Origin: Desulfosporosinus sp. UBA5188
GTDB lineage: Bacteria > Bacillota > Desulfitobacteriia > Desulfitobacteriales > Desulfitobacteriaceae
Direction of reading: 5' to 3'
NCBI GenBank assembly: GCA_002413075.1
Contig: DHWG01000127.1
Location: 622-23,713, forward strand
Length of the DNA: 23,092 nt
Numbering within the stretch: the first letter of the stretch is position 1; each line of letters starts with the position of its first letter. The notes below the pieces were generated by a model, which had not been told where the DNA came from, made no database searches, and was given only the letters and a program-made list of their open reading frames with translations. A program made the position numbers and the translations under genes. This document shows positions 6,699 to 13,850 of the stretch, one piece after another.

Positions 6699-7874
6699 AT
6701 GGGATACCCCATGGATGCGATAAAGGAGTTCTTCAGGGATCAGGCCCAATATCTGCGCAAAGAAGTGTGGGAAGTTGCACATCAGATCGGGGAACATCCG
6801 GAGCTTGGATACAAGGAATATTTTGCCTCCGAGGTTTTATGCTGTTTTCTTCAGAAACATGGATTTGAAGTAAAACGTGGGATCGCCGGGGTGGAAACTG
6901 CCTTTTTGGCTCGATTCTCTGGGACAAGTCCTGGTCCTCGGATTGCTTTTATGGCGGAATACGATGCCTTACCCGGAGTGGGGCATGGTTGTGGTCACAA
7001 CTTAATCGGCGCGGCCAGCGCTGGTGCAGCTGTGATTTTGAGTAAGAGCTTGGAACTAGCGGGTGAGATATTAGTGATTGGTAGCCCAGCTGAGGAAACC
7101 AGTGGCGCGAAAGTGACTTTAGTTGAACAAGGAATCTTTAAGGATATTGACGCGGCAATCATGTTTCATCCAGGTAGTCAAAACGTTCCTGTAATTTCCA
7201 GCCTAGCTTTGGATGCGTTGGAATTTACGTTTCATGGCCGAGCGGCTCATTCCGTGGCCGCCTCTAATTTCGGAATTAATGCATTAGATGCTGTTATTAA
7301 TTTTTTTGTTGGAATCAACGCTCTAAAAAAGCAGATTCCCCATGATATGAAAGTTAATGGAATTATTACCGAAGGCGGTACGGCCCCAAATATTATTCCC
7401 GACCGAGCGGTTGCGCGTTTTTATATTCGGGCTAAAAAACGTAAAGACTTGGATGAATTGCGAGAGCAAGTGATTCGTTGCGCAGAAGGGGCAGCCACTA
7501 TGGTCTCAGCAAAGATGACTTGGCAGAAATTCGAGTTTTCTTATGATGAGATGCACACGAATCTAGCGTTGGCAGCCTGTTTTTCTAAGAACCTTCAGCA
7601 GATGGGAATCCATCAAATTGCTTCTCCACAAACTGCGATGGGTTCTGTGGACATGGGAAATGTCAGCCGGGCCGTTCCGGCGATTCATCCCTATTTAACG
7701 TTAGGAACAGGCACAGAAGTTCCACATACACGGGATTTCGCCCAAGCAGCGCTTTCACCTGACGGGGAAAGTCTCGTTACGTTGGCAATGCTCACACTCG
7801 CCTTAACTGGCTGGGATGTTTTAAGTGATAAAAAGCTCTTGCAACAAATGAAGCGGGAGTTTTCAGTCAAGTGA
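6699..7874 (+). CDS. M20 family metallopeptidase/amidohydrolase (M20D, AbgB-like)
   Basis: This zinc hydrolase of the ACY1-like 2/p-aminobenzoyl-glutamate hydrolase group removes N-acyl groups from amino acids or dipeptides. Visible motifs are AEYDALPGVGHGCGHN (C98 and H100 as metal ligands), GSPAEETSG (E132, E133), FHPG (H157) and VPHTRDF (H343). The central dimerisation domain begins around ALEFTFHGRAAHS (about 173-184). The length of 391 aa is normal. The start is uncertain: ATG 6699 and in-frame ATG 6711 both have weak ribosome-binding sites. The substrate is unknown. Its place before the arginine operon might suggest acyl-ornithine or acyl-arginine turnover, but a terminator and a new promoter separate them. 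It may be co-transcribed with the sigma/anti-sigma pair (80-base gap). Confidence 0.85.
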   Translation: MGYPMDAIKEFFRDQAQYLRKEVWEVAHQIGEHPELGYKEYFASEVLCCFLQKHGFEVKRGIAGVETAFLARFSGTSPGPRIAFMAEYDALPGVGHGCGHNLIGAASAGAAVILSKSLELAGEILVIGSPAEETSGAKVTLVEQGIFKDIDAAIMFHPGSQNVPVISSLALDALEFTFHGRAAHSVAASNFGINALDAVINFFVGINALKKQIPHDMKVNGIITEGGTAPNIIPDRAVARFYIRAKKRKDLDELREQVIRCAEGAATMVSAKMTWQKFEFSYDEMHTNLALAACFSKNLQQMGIHQIASPQTAMGSVDMGNVSRAVPAIHPYLTLGTGTEVPHTRDFAQAALSPDGESLVTLAMLTLALTGWDVLSDKKLLQQMKREFSVK

Positions 7875-7939
7875 TCTAAAAGGGGCATTCATCATTAATA
7901 CTGACAAAAGTGGGAAACATAAACCATATTATGAGTTAT

Positions 7940-7964
7940 AAGAGGGAGAAGAACCCTCTTTTTT
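7940..7964 (+). terminator. Rho-independent terminator before the arg operon
   Basis: AAGAGGG and CCCTCTT form a 7-bp stem with a 7-base loop, followed directly by a run of T. It lies 65 bases after the M20 gene and 12 bases before the argC promoter. Confidence 0.85.
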
Positions 7965-7974
7965 ACTGTAACGT

Positions 7975-8012
7975 ATTGAATTATTATACACAAGTATGTA
8001 TAATTATAAATA
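7975..8012. promoter_or_regulatory. Tandem ARG-box-like operators (ArgR/AhrC) at argC
   Basis: Site 1, TGAATTATTATACA (7977-7990), differs from the TGAAT-N4-ATTCA ARG-box core at one of ten positions. Site 2, TGTATAATTATAAA (7997-8010), is weaker, with three differences. Their centres are 20 bases apart, so they lie on the same helical face. Site 1 covers the -35 and site 2 covers the -10, as expected for repression by arginine-bound ArgR/AhrC. No argR gene is in the window. Confidence 0.7.
7976..8004 (+). promoter_or_regulatory. Sigma-A promoter of the argCJBD-carAB operon
   Basis: TTGAAT (7976-7981) and a perfect TATAAT (7999-8004) have the ideal 17-base spacing. Transcription would start near 8011, leaving a leader of about 110 bases. 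That leader holds two small hairpins (8024-8042 and 8045-8058) without T-runs. The promoter lies wholly within the operator pair. Confidence 0.8.
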
Positions 8013-8123
8013 TAATTAGGCTTGATGGAGTTTCACTTCATCTCAGTTTAGCCAAACTATCCAAAAATAAAAAGGCCATATGCCCTGAAAATAGAGTTAA
8101 TCCGGAGAATGGAGGGTCAAGAT

Positions 8124-9149
8124 ATGAAGGTTGGTGTTCTTGGGGCCACGGGGTATGCAGGACAGGAATTGGTCCGTTTATTAAAACGCCATGAGCAAGT
8201 TAACGATCTGTATCTCGCCTCATCCAGCGTAGCGGGGGAGGATTATGAGTCAGTCTATCCACACTGGAGTGGCCAAAACGTGGGCATCTTACAGGATGAA
8301 AACGTACCAGATCTTGACGTGCTTTTCTGTGCACTGCCTCACGGTTTGACGGCAGCGAGAACGCGTGCTTTCTTAGCGCGTAATATAAAAGTTATTGATC
8401 TGGGAGCAGACTTTCGGCTAAATGCTGCTGACGTTTATGAGGAATGGTATAAAATTAAGCACCCTGCCCCAGAGCTGCTTAAACAGGCTGCCTATGGTTT
8501 GCCAGAACTTTATCGTGAGCAAATTCGAGGGCAATCCTTAATTGCGAACCCGGGTTGTTATCCAACGGCAACCTTACTTGCACTAGTGCCCTTACTACGT
8601 AATAAATTGCTTCAAACAAAATTTTTGATCATTGATGCCAAGTCGGGTGTATCTGGGGCTGGGCGAGGTGTTTCAATCGGTACACACTATAGCGAAATTA
8701 ATGAAAACTTTAAGGCCTATGGCGTTGGAAATCATCGTCATACTCCTGAAATAGAACAAGAGCTATCGAGGGCTGCAGGTCAAGCGCTCACCGTGAATTT
8801 TACGCCGCATTTGGTGCCCATGACGCGGGGAATGTTGGTCACGATTTATGCAGGGGTCCAGTCAGGGGTTCAAGAGCAAGACTTACGTCAATGTTGGCTG
8901 GATCAGTATGAGCAAGAGGCGTTCATCCATGTTTTGCCCCAGGGGACTTGGCCCCAGACGAAATTTTCCAGTGGAAGCAATCATGCTTTTTTACAATTAA
9001 CGCTGGATCCTAGAACTGGAAATGCCGTCATAGTGGCAACGATTGATAATCTGATCAAGGGTGCAGCAGGCCAGGCAATTCAAAATATGAATTTAGTGAT
9101 GGGATGCCCGGAGAGTCAAGGAATTACAGGAACGGCCCTTTGGCCCTGA
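8124..9149 (+). CDS. argC: N-acetyl-gamma-glutamyl-phosphate reductase
   Basis: ArgC catalyses the third step of ornithine synthesis, the NADPH-dependent reduction of N-acetylglutamyl-phosphate to the semialdehyde. The N-terminal nucleotide-binding loop GATGYAGQEL is at about residues 7-16. The catalytic Cys145 sits in NPGCYPTA, and GNHRHTPEIEQE and FTPHLVPMTRGM mark the substrate domain. The length of 341 aa is normal. The ATG at 8124 has GGAGGG 7 bases upstream. An ATG at 8109 in the same frame lies before that site and is rejected. It is the first gene of the operon, 34 bases ahead of argJ, and is controlled by the promoter with two ARG-box-like sites upstream. Confidence 0.95.
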   Translation: MKVGVLGATGYAGQELVRLLKRHEQVNDLYLASSSVAGEDYESVYPHWSGQNVGILQDENVPDLDVLFCALPHGLTAARTRAFLARNIKVIDLGADFRLNAADVYEEWYKIKHPAPELLKQAAYGLPELYREQIRGQSLIANPGCYPTATLLALVPLLRNKLLQTKFLIIDAKSGVSGAGRGVSIGTHYSEINENFKAYGVGNHRHTPEIEQELSRAAGQALTVNFTPHLVPMTRGMLVTIYAGVQSGVQEQDLRQCWLDQYEQEAFIHVLPQGTWPQTKFSSGSNHAFLQLTLDPRTGNAVIVATIDNLIKGAAGQAIQNMNLVMGCPESQGITGTALWP

Positions 9150-9183
9150 GCAAACTTGGTTAAGTAAAGGAGCGTGTCAATGA

Positions 9184-10440
9184 GTGAGTAACGTGAAAGA
9201 GTCTTGGAAGTCGATTGAAGGCGGGGTTGCTGCCCCAAAAGGTTTTTACGCGGTGGGCGTCCAGGCAGGAATCAAGTATGAAGATAAATATGATGTTGCG
9301 CTAGTCTTTTCGCAGGTTCAAGCGCAGGCCGCCGGTGTTTATACTCGAAATGTAGTCAAGGCACACCCCTTGCATTTGACTCAGAGCCATTTGAAGAATG
9401 GTTTGGCTCAAGCGATTGTGATTAATAGTGGGAATGCCAATGCTTGCGTGGGAAAAGCTGGTGATCAGGCCGCGCTATCGATGGCGCAAGTCGTGGCAAT
9501 GTTTATGGCCGTCCCTGCTGAGGATGTGCTTGTGGCCTCCACTGGGGTAATTGGGGTCGAGATGCCGATTGATCGAGTCTTGACGGGAATTCGGGCGGCG
9601 AGTGCAGAGCTACTCGGTAACATGGTCAAGGGGATTCGTGAGCCGAAGGAGACTTCAAATGACGGCGCACATCGGGCCGCCCTGGCCATTATGACGACGG
9701 ACACGGCCGTCAAAGAACGTGCCTGTGAACTTTCCTGTCAGGGAGGCGTTATCACCTTGGGTGGCATGGCTAAAGGATCTGGCATGATTCATCCAAATAT
9801 GGGAACAATGTTGGGGTTTTTAACGACTGATGCTAACATTGCTGCTGAGGAATTGCAGCGTATTTTACGTGAGGCAGTTGATGAAAGCTTTAATATGGTG
9901 ACCGTCGATGGGGACACCAGTACCAATGATATGGTCCTTTTTTTGGCGAATGGGGCCTCTGGAATGACGTTGAGCGGAGAGGATTTGTTCAACTTTGAGA
10001 AAATGGTGAAGTCATTGTGCGTCCAGCTGGCGCAAGATATTGTCCGAGATGGGGAAGGCGCCAGCAAGTTTATGGAAGTCACGGTATCCGGAGCTAAAAC
10101 AAAAGAAGCCGCCCGGAAAATTGCCAAGAGTATTTGTGGGTCAAGCTTAGTGAAAACCGCACTCTTCGGAGAGGATGCTAATTGGGGCCGGATTTTTACG
10201 GCAGCAGGTTATGCAGGCGCTGAGTTTGACCCGGGTCTTGTGGATATCTTTCTAGGGGATTTAATCGTCGCGCAAGCGGGAATAGGCGTAGCGTTTTCAG
10301 AAGAAAAGGCTAAGGAAATTCTTAGTTTGAGAGACGTTCATATTCGCTTGAATCTTCACCTTGGGGAAGAACACGCGACAGCCTGGGGTTGTGATCTGAC
10401 CCATGAGTACGTCACGATTAATGGGAGTTATCGATCTTGA
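9184..10440 (+). CDS. argJ: Glutamate N-acetyltransferase / amino-acid acetyltransferase
   Basis: ArgJ moves the acetyl group from N-acetylornithine to glutamate and recycles it. Bifunctional forms also use acetyl-CoA. It is made as a precursor that cuts itself before a threonine nucleophile. Here that is Thr208 in KGSGMIHPNMGTMLGF, where the usual Ala before Thr is Gly. DGDTSTNDM and GEDANWGRIFTAAGYAG are further ArgJ signatures. The length of 418 aa is normal. The start is unusual: AAAGGAG is best placed for an ATG at 9180, which stops after three codons. The gene frame opens at GTG 9184, beside a repeated GAGT that may have shifted the frame. No argA or argE is seen here, which fits the cyclic pathway. 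Confidence 0.95.
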   Translation: MSNVKESWKSIEGGVAAPKGFYAVGVQAGIKYEDKYDVALVFSQVQAQAAGVYTRNVVKAHPLHLTQSHLKNGLAQAIVINSGNANACVGKAGDQAALSMAQVVAMFMAVPAEDVLVASTGVIGVEMPIDRVLTGIRAASAELLGNMVKGIREPKETSNDGAHRAALAIMTTDTAVKERACELSCQGGVITLGGMAKGSGMIHPNMGTMLGFLTTDANIAAEELQRILREAVDESFNMVTVDGDTSTNDMVLFLANGASGMTLSGEDLFNFEKMVKSLCVQLAQDIVRDGEGASKFMEVTVSGAKTKEAARKIAKSICGSSLVKTALFGEDANWGRIFTAAGYAGAEFDPGLVDIFLGDLIVAQAGIGVAFSEEKAKEILSLRDVHIRLNLHLGEEHATAWGCDLTHEYVTINGSYRS

Positions 10441-10457
10441 TATGGGAGGTTGGAGAC

Positions 10458-11354
10458 TTGACACCAATGGAACAAGGATTAAGCAAAGCTCGAGTTTTAG
10501 TAGAAGCTCTTCCGTATATCCAACAGTTTGCAGGAAAGACCGTCGTGATTAAGTATGGTGGGCACGCCATGATTGATCCAGTCTTGAAAGAATCTGTCAT
10601 CATGGATGTCCTGCTCTTGCATTCTGTGGGGATTCGTCCCATCGTAGTTCATGGTGGTGGACCGGAGATCAATGCCATGCTGAAGAAAGTGGGTATTGAA
10701 AGTCAATTTGTGCGGGGCTTAAGAGTCACCGACGCGCAAACCATGGAGATTGCCCAAATGGTCTTGTTAGGGAAATTAAACACAGAGATGGTCTCTCTGC
10801 TCAATCGCTTTGGTGGGAAAGGTGTGGGTTTATCCGGGAAAGATGCCCAACTACTGATAGCCGCTAAGAAGCCCATGCAGATGGCCAATAGTCAAGGGGA
10901 AATGGAAGACGTTGATCTGGGGTGCGTGGGAGAGATCCAGAGTGTTACGCCTGATATTTTGAACACCTTACTGGCCCATGGCTATATCCCCGTTATTTCA
11001 CCCGTTGCCAGTGGAGAAAATGGGGAAACGTACAATGTGAATGCGGATACGGTGGCAGGCAAAATAGCGGAAGCACTGAAGGCCGATAAGCTACTTCTAT
11101 TAACCGATGTGAGTGGCATACTGCGCGATGTTACGGATCCGGACTCTCTCATTTCCACGATTTCCAGAGCAGAAGTGGCGACACTGGTTGAGCAAGGAAT
11201 TTTAAAAGGTGGTATGCTACCCAAAGCGGAGTGTGCAGTTTCCGCATTAGAGGCCGGGGTTGGAAGTGTACATATCTTAGACGGGCGCCTAAGTCATGCT
11301 ATTTTGCTGGAGCTGTTTACGGACTGTGGTATAGGAACGATGTTCAAGGGATAA
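10458..11354 (+). CDS. argB: Acetylglutamate kinase
   Basis: ArgB phosphorylates N-acetylglutamate with ATP, the second step of ornithine synthesis and the usual feedback-control point. The glycine-rich ATP site VVIKYGGHAM and VVHGGGPEIN mark the substrate and phosphate sites. LLTDVSG and the C-terminal GGMLPKAE with HILDGR are family hallmarks. I choose TTG 10458 because GGGAGG lies 8 bases upstream. ATG 10467 (GGAGA 10 bases upstream) is a close alternative. The frame also opens at TTG 10437, overlapping the argJ stop, which is unlikely to be used. The gene follows argJ by 17 bases, so it is co-transcribed. Confidence 0.94.
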   Translation: MTPMEQGLSKARVLVEALPYIQQFAGKTVVIKYGGHAMIDPVLKESVIMDVLLLHSVGIRPIVVHGGGPEINAMLKKVGIESQFVRGLRVTDAQTMEIAQMVLLGKLNTEMVSLLNRFGGKGVGLSGKDAQLLIAAKKPMQMANSQGEMEDVDLGCVGEIQSVTPDILNTLLAHGYIPVISPVASGENGETYNVNADTVAGKIAEALKADKLLLLTDVSGILRDVTDPDSLISTISRAEVATLVEQGILKGGMLPKAECAVSALEAGVGSVHILDGRLSHAILLELFTDCGIGTMFKG

Positions 11355-11373
11355 CTCATCGTGGATTGTCGTT

Positions 11374-11393
11374 CGAACAGCGAACAGCGAACA
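11374..11393 (+). repeat. Short tandem repeat of CGAACAG
   Basis: There are two full and one partial copies of a 7-base unit in the 74-base spacer between argB and argD. It could vary in number by slippage. No function is evident. Confidence 0.6.
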
Positions 11394-11428
11394 TCTAACC
11401 ACTAATATCGAATATGGGGGGATTAAAG

Positions 11429-12643
11429 ATGAAACAATTAGAAGGTTTATCAACCGAAACAATTATAGAACGGGGAAAAAATGTCGTCATGAATACTTAT
11501 GGTCGCCTACCCATGACGATCGTCAAAGGGGAAGGTGCCTGGGTTTGGGATGCGGAAGGAAAGCGCTATTTGGATTTTCTGACCGGGTTAGCGGTTAACT
11601 CCCTCGGACATAATCACCCCGCGATTGTCCAGGCCATTCAAGAACAGGCTAAAGAGATAATACACGTGTCAAACTTGTACTGGATACCGAACCAAGTCGC
11701 CTTGGCTGAGCGTTTGGTGGAGCATTCTTTTGCGGATAAAGTGTTCTTTTGCAACAGCGGAGCGGAGGCAAATGAAGCGGCCTTCAAGCTGGCAAGGAAA
11801 TATGCTCATAAAAAGTTTGGAGCACACAAGTATGAGGTCGTTACACTGGAAAATTCGTTTCACGGACGGACCTTGGCAACCCTCACACTGACAGGGCAAA
11901 CTAAATATCAAGAAGGGTATGAGCCTCTTCCAGTGGGCTGCACTTATGCAAAACTGAATGATCTTGAGAGCCTAAAAGCGAAAGTCAATAAAAACACGGC
12001 AGCCGTCTTCATTGAGCCCATTCAAGGAGAAGGCGGAGTGCTTCCAGCTTCCCAAGAGTTTTTACAAGGAGCACGTGCCTTGTGTGATCAATTTGGGGCC
12101 TTATTAATTTTTGATGAGGTGCAGTGCGGCGTAGGCCGGACAGGAAAACTCTTTGCCTATGAGTGGAGCGGTGTGGCTCCGGATATCATGACATTAGCGA
12201 AAGCCTTAGGTGGTGGCGTACCGATTGGAGCAATGCTGGCGACTGATGAAGTAGCCCTAGCCTTTCAGCCCGGAGATCACGCTTCAACCTTCGGGGGAAA
12301 CCCTTTGGCGACGGCCTCAGGGTGTGCGGCTTTGGACGTGATGCTCGAGAATGGATTTATGGAAGGGGTTCAGGAACGGTCCGCATATTTTAAAAAGGGA
12401 CTCGAGGAACTGGCCGCAAAGCACCAGACCGGGGATCCTGTGCGAGGACAAGGGTTTATTATAGGGTGGCCTGTCTCTAAGATGGGCCCTGAGATTGTAG
12501 AGGCGTGCCGACTGAACGGGCTTCTGATTAACTGTGTTGGCGGCAAGATCTTACGTTTCCTACCACCTTTAATGGTTGAAAAACAGGCAATCGATCAGGC
12601 CTTGAAAATACTAGATGAAGTCTTCTCGGAGCTTTGGAAGTAG
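11429..12643 (+). CDS. argD: Acetylornithine aminotransferase
   Basis: ArgD is a class III PLP aminotransferase that turns N-acetylglutamate semialdehyde into N-acetylornithine with glutamate as amino donor. Visible features are NSGAEANEAAFKLARKY (PLP phosphate contact), SFHGRTLATLTLTGQ, IFDEVQCGVGRTG (Asp contact to the PLP ring) and the Schiff-base Lys258 in TLAKALGGG. The length of 404 aa is normal. ATG 11429 has a G-rich site (GGGGGGA) 7 bases upstream. ATG 11414 lies before that site and is rejected. It may also serve lysine synthesis, as in some bacteria. The 106-base AT-rich spacer to carA holds no obvious terminator, so one operon is likely. Confidence 0.95.
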   Translation: MKQLEGLSTETIIERGKNVVMNTYGRLPMTIVKGEGAWVWDAEGKRYLDFLTGLAVNSLGHNHPAIVQAIQEQAKEIIHVSNLYWIPNQVALAERLVEHSFADKVFFCNSGAEANEAAFKLARKYAHKKFGAHKYEVVTLENSFHGRTLATLTLTGQTKYQEGYEPLPVGCTYAKLNDLESLKAKVNKNTAAVFIEPIQGEGGVLPASQEFLQGARALCDQFGALLIFDEVQCGVGRTGKLFAYEWSGVAPDIMTLAKALGGGVPIGAMLATDEVALAFQPGDHASTFGGNPLATASGCAALDVMLENGFMEGVQERSAYFKKGLEELAAKHQTGDPVRGQGFIIGWPVSKMGPEIVEACRLNGLLINCVGGKILRFLPPLMVEKQAIDQALKILDEVFSELWK

Positions 12644-12749
12644 TCTGAAAATAAAAAACTGAAAATCAGGAATCAGTATCAAAGGTAAGAAAACCAAAAT
12701 TAATCCAAAAATCATTAATCAGAAGCGGGAAACACAGAGGAGGTCAGGC

Positions 12750-13850
12750 ATGAAAGCAGCGCTCGTACTTGAAACAGGGAAAGTGTTAATGGGGGAGTCT
12801 TTCGGGGCGACCGGAGAGGCCTTTGGAGAAGTCGTTTTCAATACGGGTATGACAGGCTACCAAGAGGTGCTGACCGACCCTTCTTACGCAGGACAAATGG
12901 TTTGTATGACCTATCCACTCATCGGGAATTACGGCATCAATAGGATAGACGACCAATCGGAGAAGGCCCAGGTTCAGGGATTTATTGTGAAAGAGGCCGC
13001 CCGTAATCCCAGTCATTGGCAAATGGAGAAAAATCTTTCTAGGACGTTGGCACAAGGTGGCGTTGTGGGTATTAAAGGGATTGATACTCGTGCTTTGACA
13101 CGGATGATCCGGGAGCATGGGGTTTTACGGGGGGTGATCACCACTGAAGTTGAACACCTCAGTGAGTTGATTCCAAGGGTGAAAGAATGGCTTGTTCCAG
13201 CAGATGTTGTGGCGACGGTCAGTACCTCAGAAATCTACACCTTACCCGCAACTCAGACTGAGAAATGTTCATTTCATGTCGTCATCATGGATTTCGGAAT
13301 TAAGAGAAACATTTTGCACGCGATGCAAGAGTGTGGGTTTCGTCTGACAGTCGTTCCCCATACCACTTCAGTGGAGCAGATCTTAGAACTGCAACCGGAT
13401 GGCGTATTTTTGTCTAATGGCCCTGGAGACCCTAAGAGCGTCCAAGTGGGCATCGAAACGATTCAAGGACTTATGGGTCAACGACCGATCTTTGGTATTT
13501 GCCTAGGGCATCAACTCTTGTCACTCGCTTTGGGAGGGGACACCTATAAGATGAAATTTGGGCATCGAGGTGGAAATCAACCTGTCCAAGATCTCCGATC
13601 AAAACGAGTCACAATTACCTCGCAAAATCATGGGTATGCCATCTCAGAAGAAAGTCTGGAGCAGACCCCATTATACATAACACACCGCAATCTCAATGAT
13701 CAAAGTGTCGAAGGGGTTAAACATCGGGAACTGCCGGTTTTCTCGGTTCAATACCATCCGGAAGCTGGTCCAGGACCGAGTGAATCACTGTATCTCTTTG
13801 AGGAGTTTGCGGACTTAATGCAGAAATGGAGGGCTCAACATGCCACTTAA
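12750..13850 (+). CDS. carA: Carbamoyl-phosphate synthase small (glutaminase) subunit
   Basis: CarA hydrolyses glutamine and feeds ammonia through a tunnel to CarB, giving carbamoyl phosphate for ArgF (and possibly pyrimidines). The N-terminal CPSase small-chain domain (about residues 1-140, FNTGMTGYQEVLTDPSYAGQ) is followed by a class I glutamine amidotransferase domain. Its catalytic triad is Cys251 in GICLGHQ with His336 and Glu338 in QYHPEA. The length of 366 aa is normal. GAGGAGG lies about 7 bases before the ATG. The stop overlaps carB by 11 bases, so the subunits are translationally coupled. Placement inside the arg operon suggests an arginine-controlled copy, so a separate pyrimidine copy may exist elsewhere. 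Confidence 0.96.
   Translation: MKAALVLETGKVLMGESFGATGEAFGEVVFNTGMTGYQEVLTDPSYAGQMVCMTYPLIGNYGINRIDDQSEKAQVQGFIVKEAARNPSHWQMEKNLSRTLAQGGVVGIKGIDTRALTRMIREHGVLRGVITTEVEHLSELIPRVKEWLVPADVVATVSTSEIYTLPATQTEKCSFHVVIMDFGIKRNILHAMQECGFRLTVVPHTTSVEQILELQPDGVFLSNGPGDPKSVQVGIETIQGLMGQRPIFGICLGHQLLSLALGGDTYKMKFGHRGGNQPVQDLRSKRVTITSQNHGYAISEESLEQTPLYITHRNLNDQSVEGVKHRELPVFSVQYHPEAGPGPSESLYLFEEFADLMQKWRAQHAT

Noticed and set aside
8025..8051. Eight-codon leader frame in the argC 5' region (arginine attenuator)
   Set aside because: It has no arginine codons, a poor ribosome-binding site and no terminator/antiterminator pair. The ARG boxes explain control better.
8008..8123. T-box or arginine riboswitch in the argC leader
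   Set aside because: The leader is about 110 bases, with no TGG-ACCGCG T-box motif and no terminator hairpin. Only two small stems are present.
7910..8194. 94-codon plus-strand frame covering the arg promoter and running into argC
   Set aside because: It crosses the terminator, promoter and operators, overlaps argC out of frame, and has no homology-like features.
12644..12749. Internal promoter or ARG box before carA
   Set aside because: The spacer is AT-rich and repeats ATTAATC, but no paired half-sites or -35/-10 at proper spacing were found.
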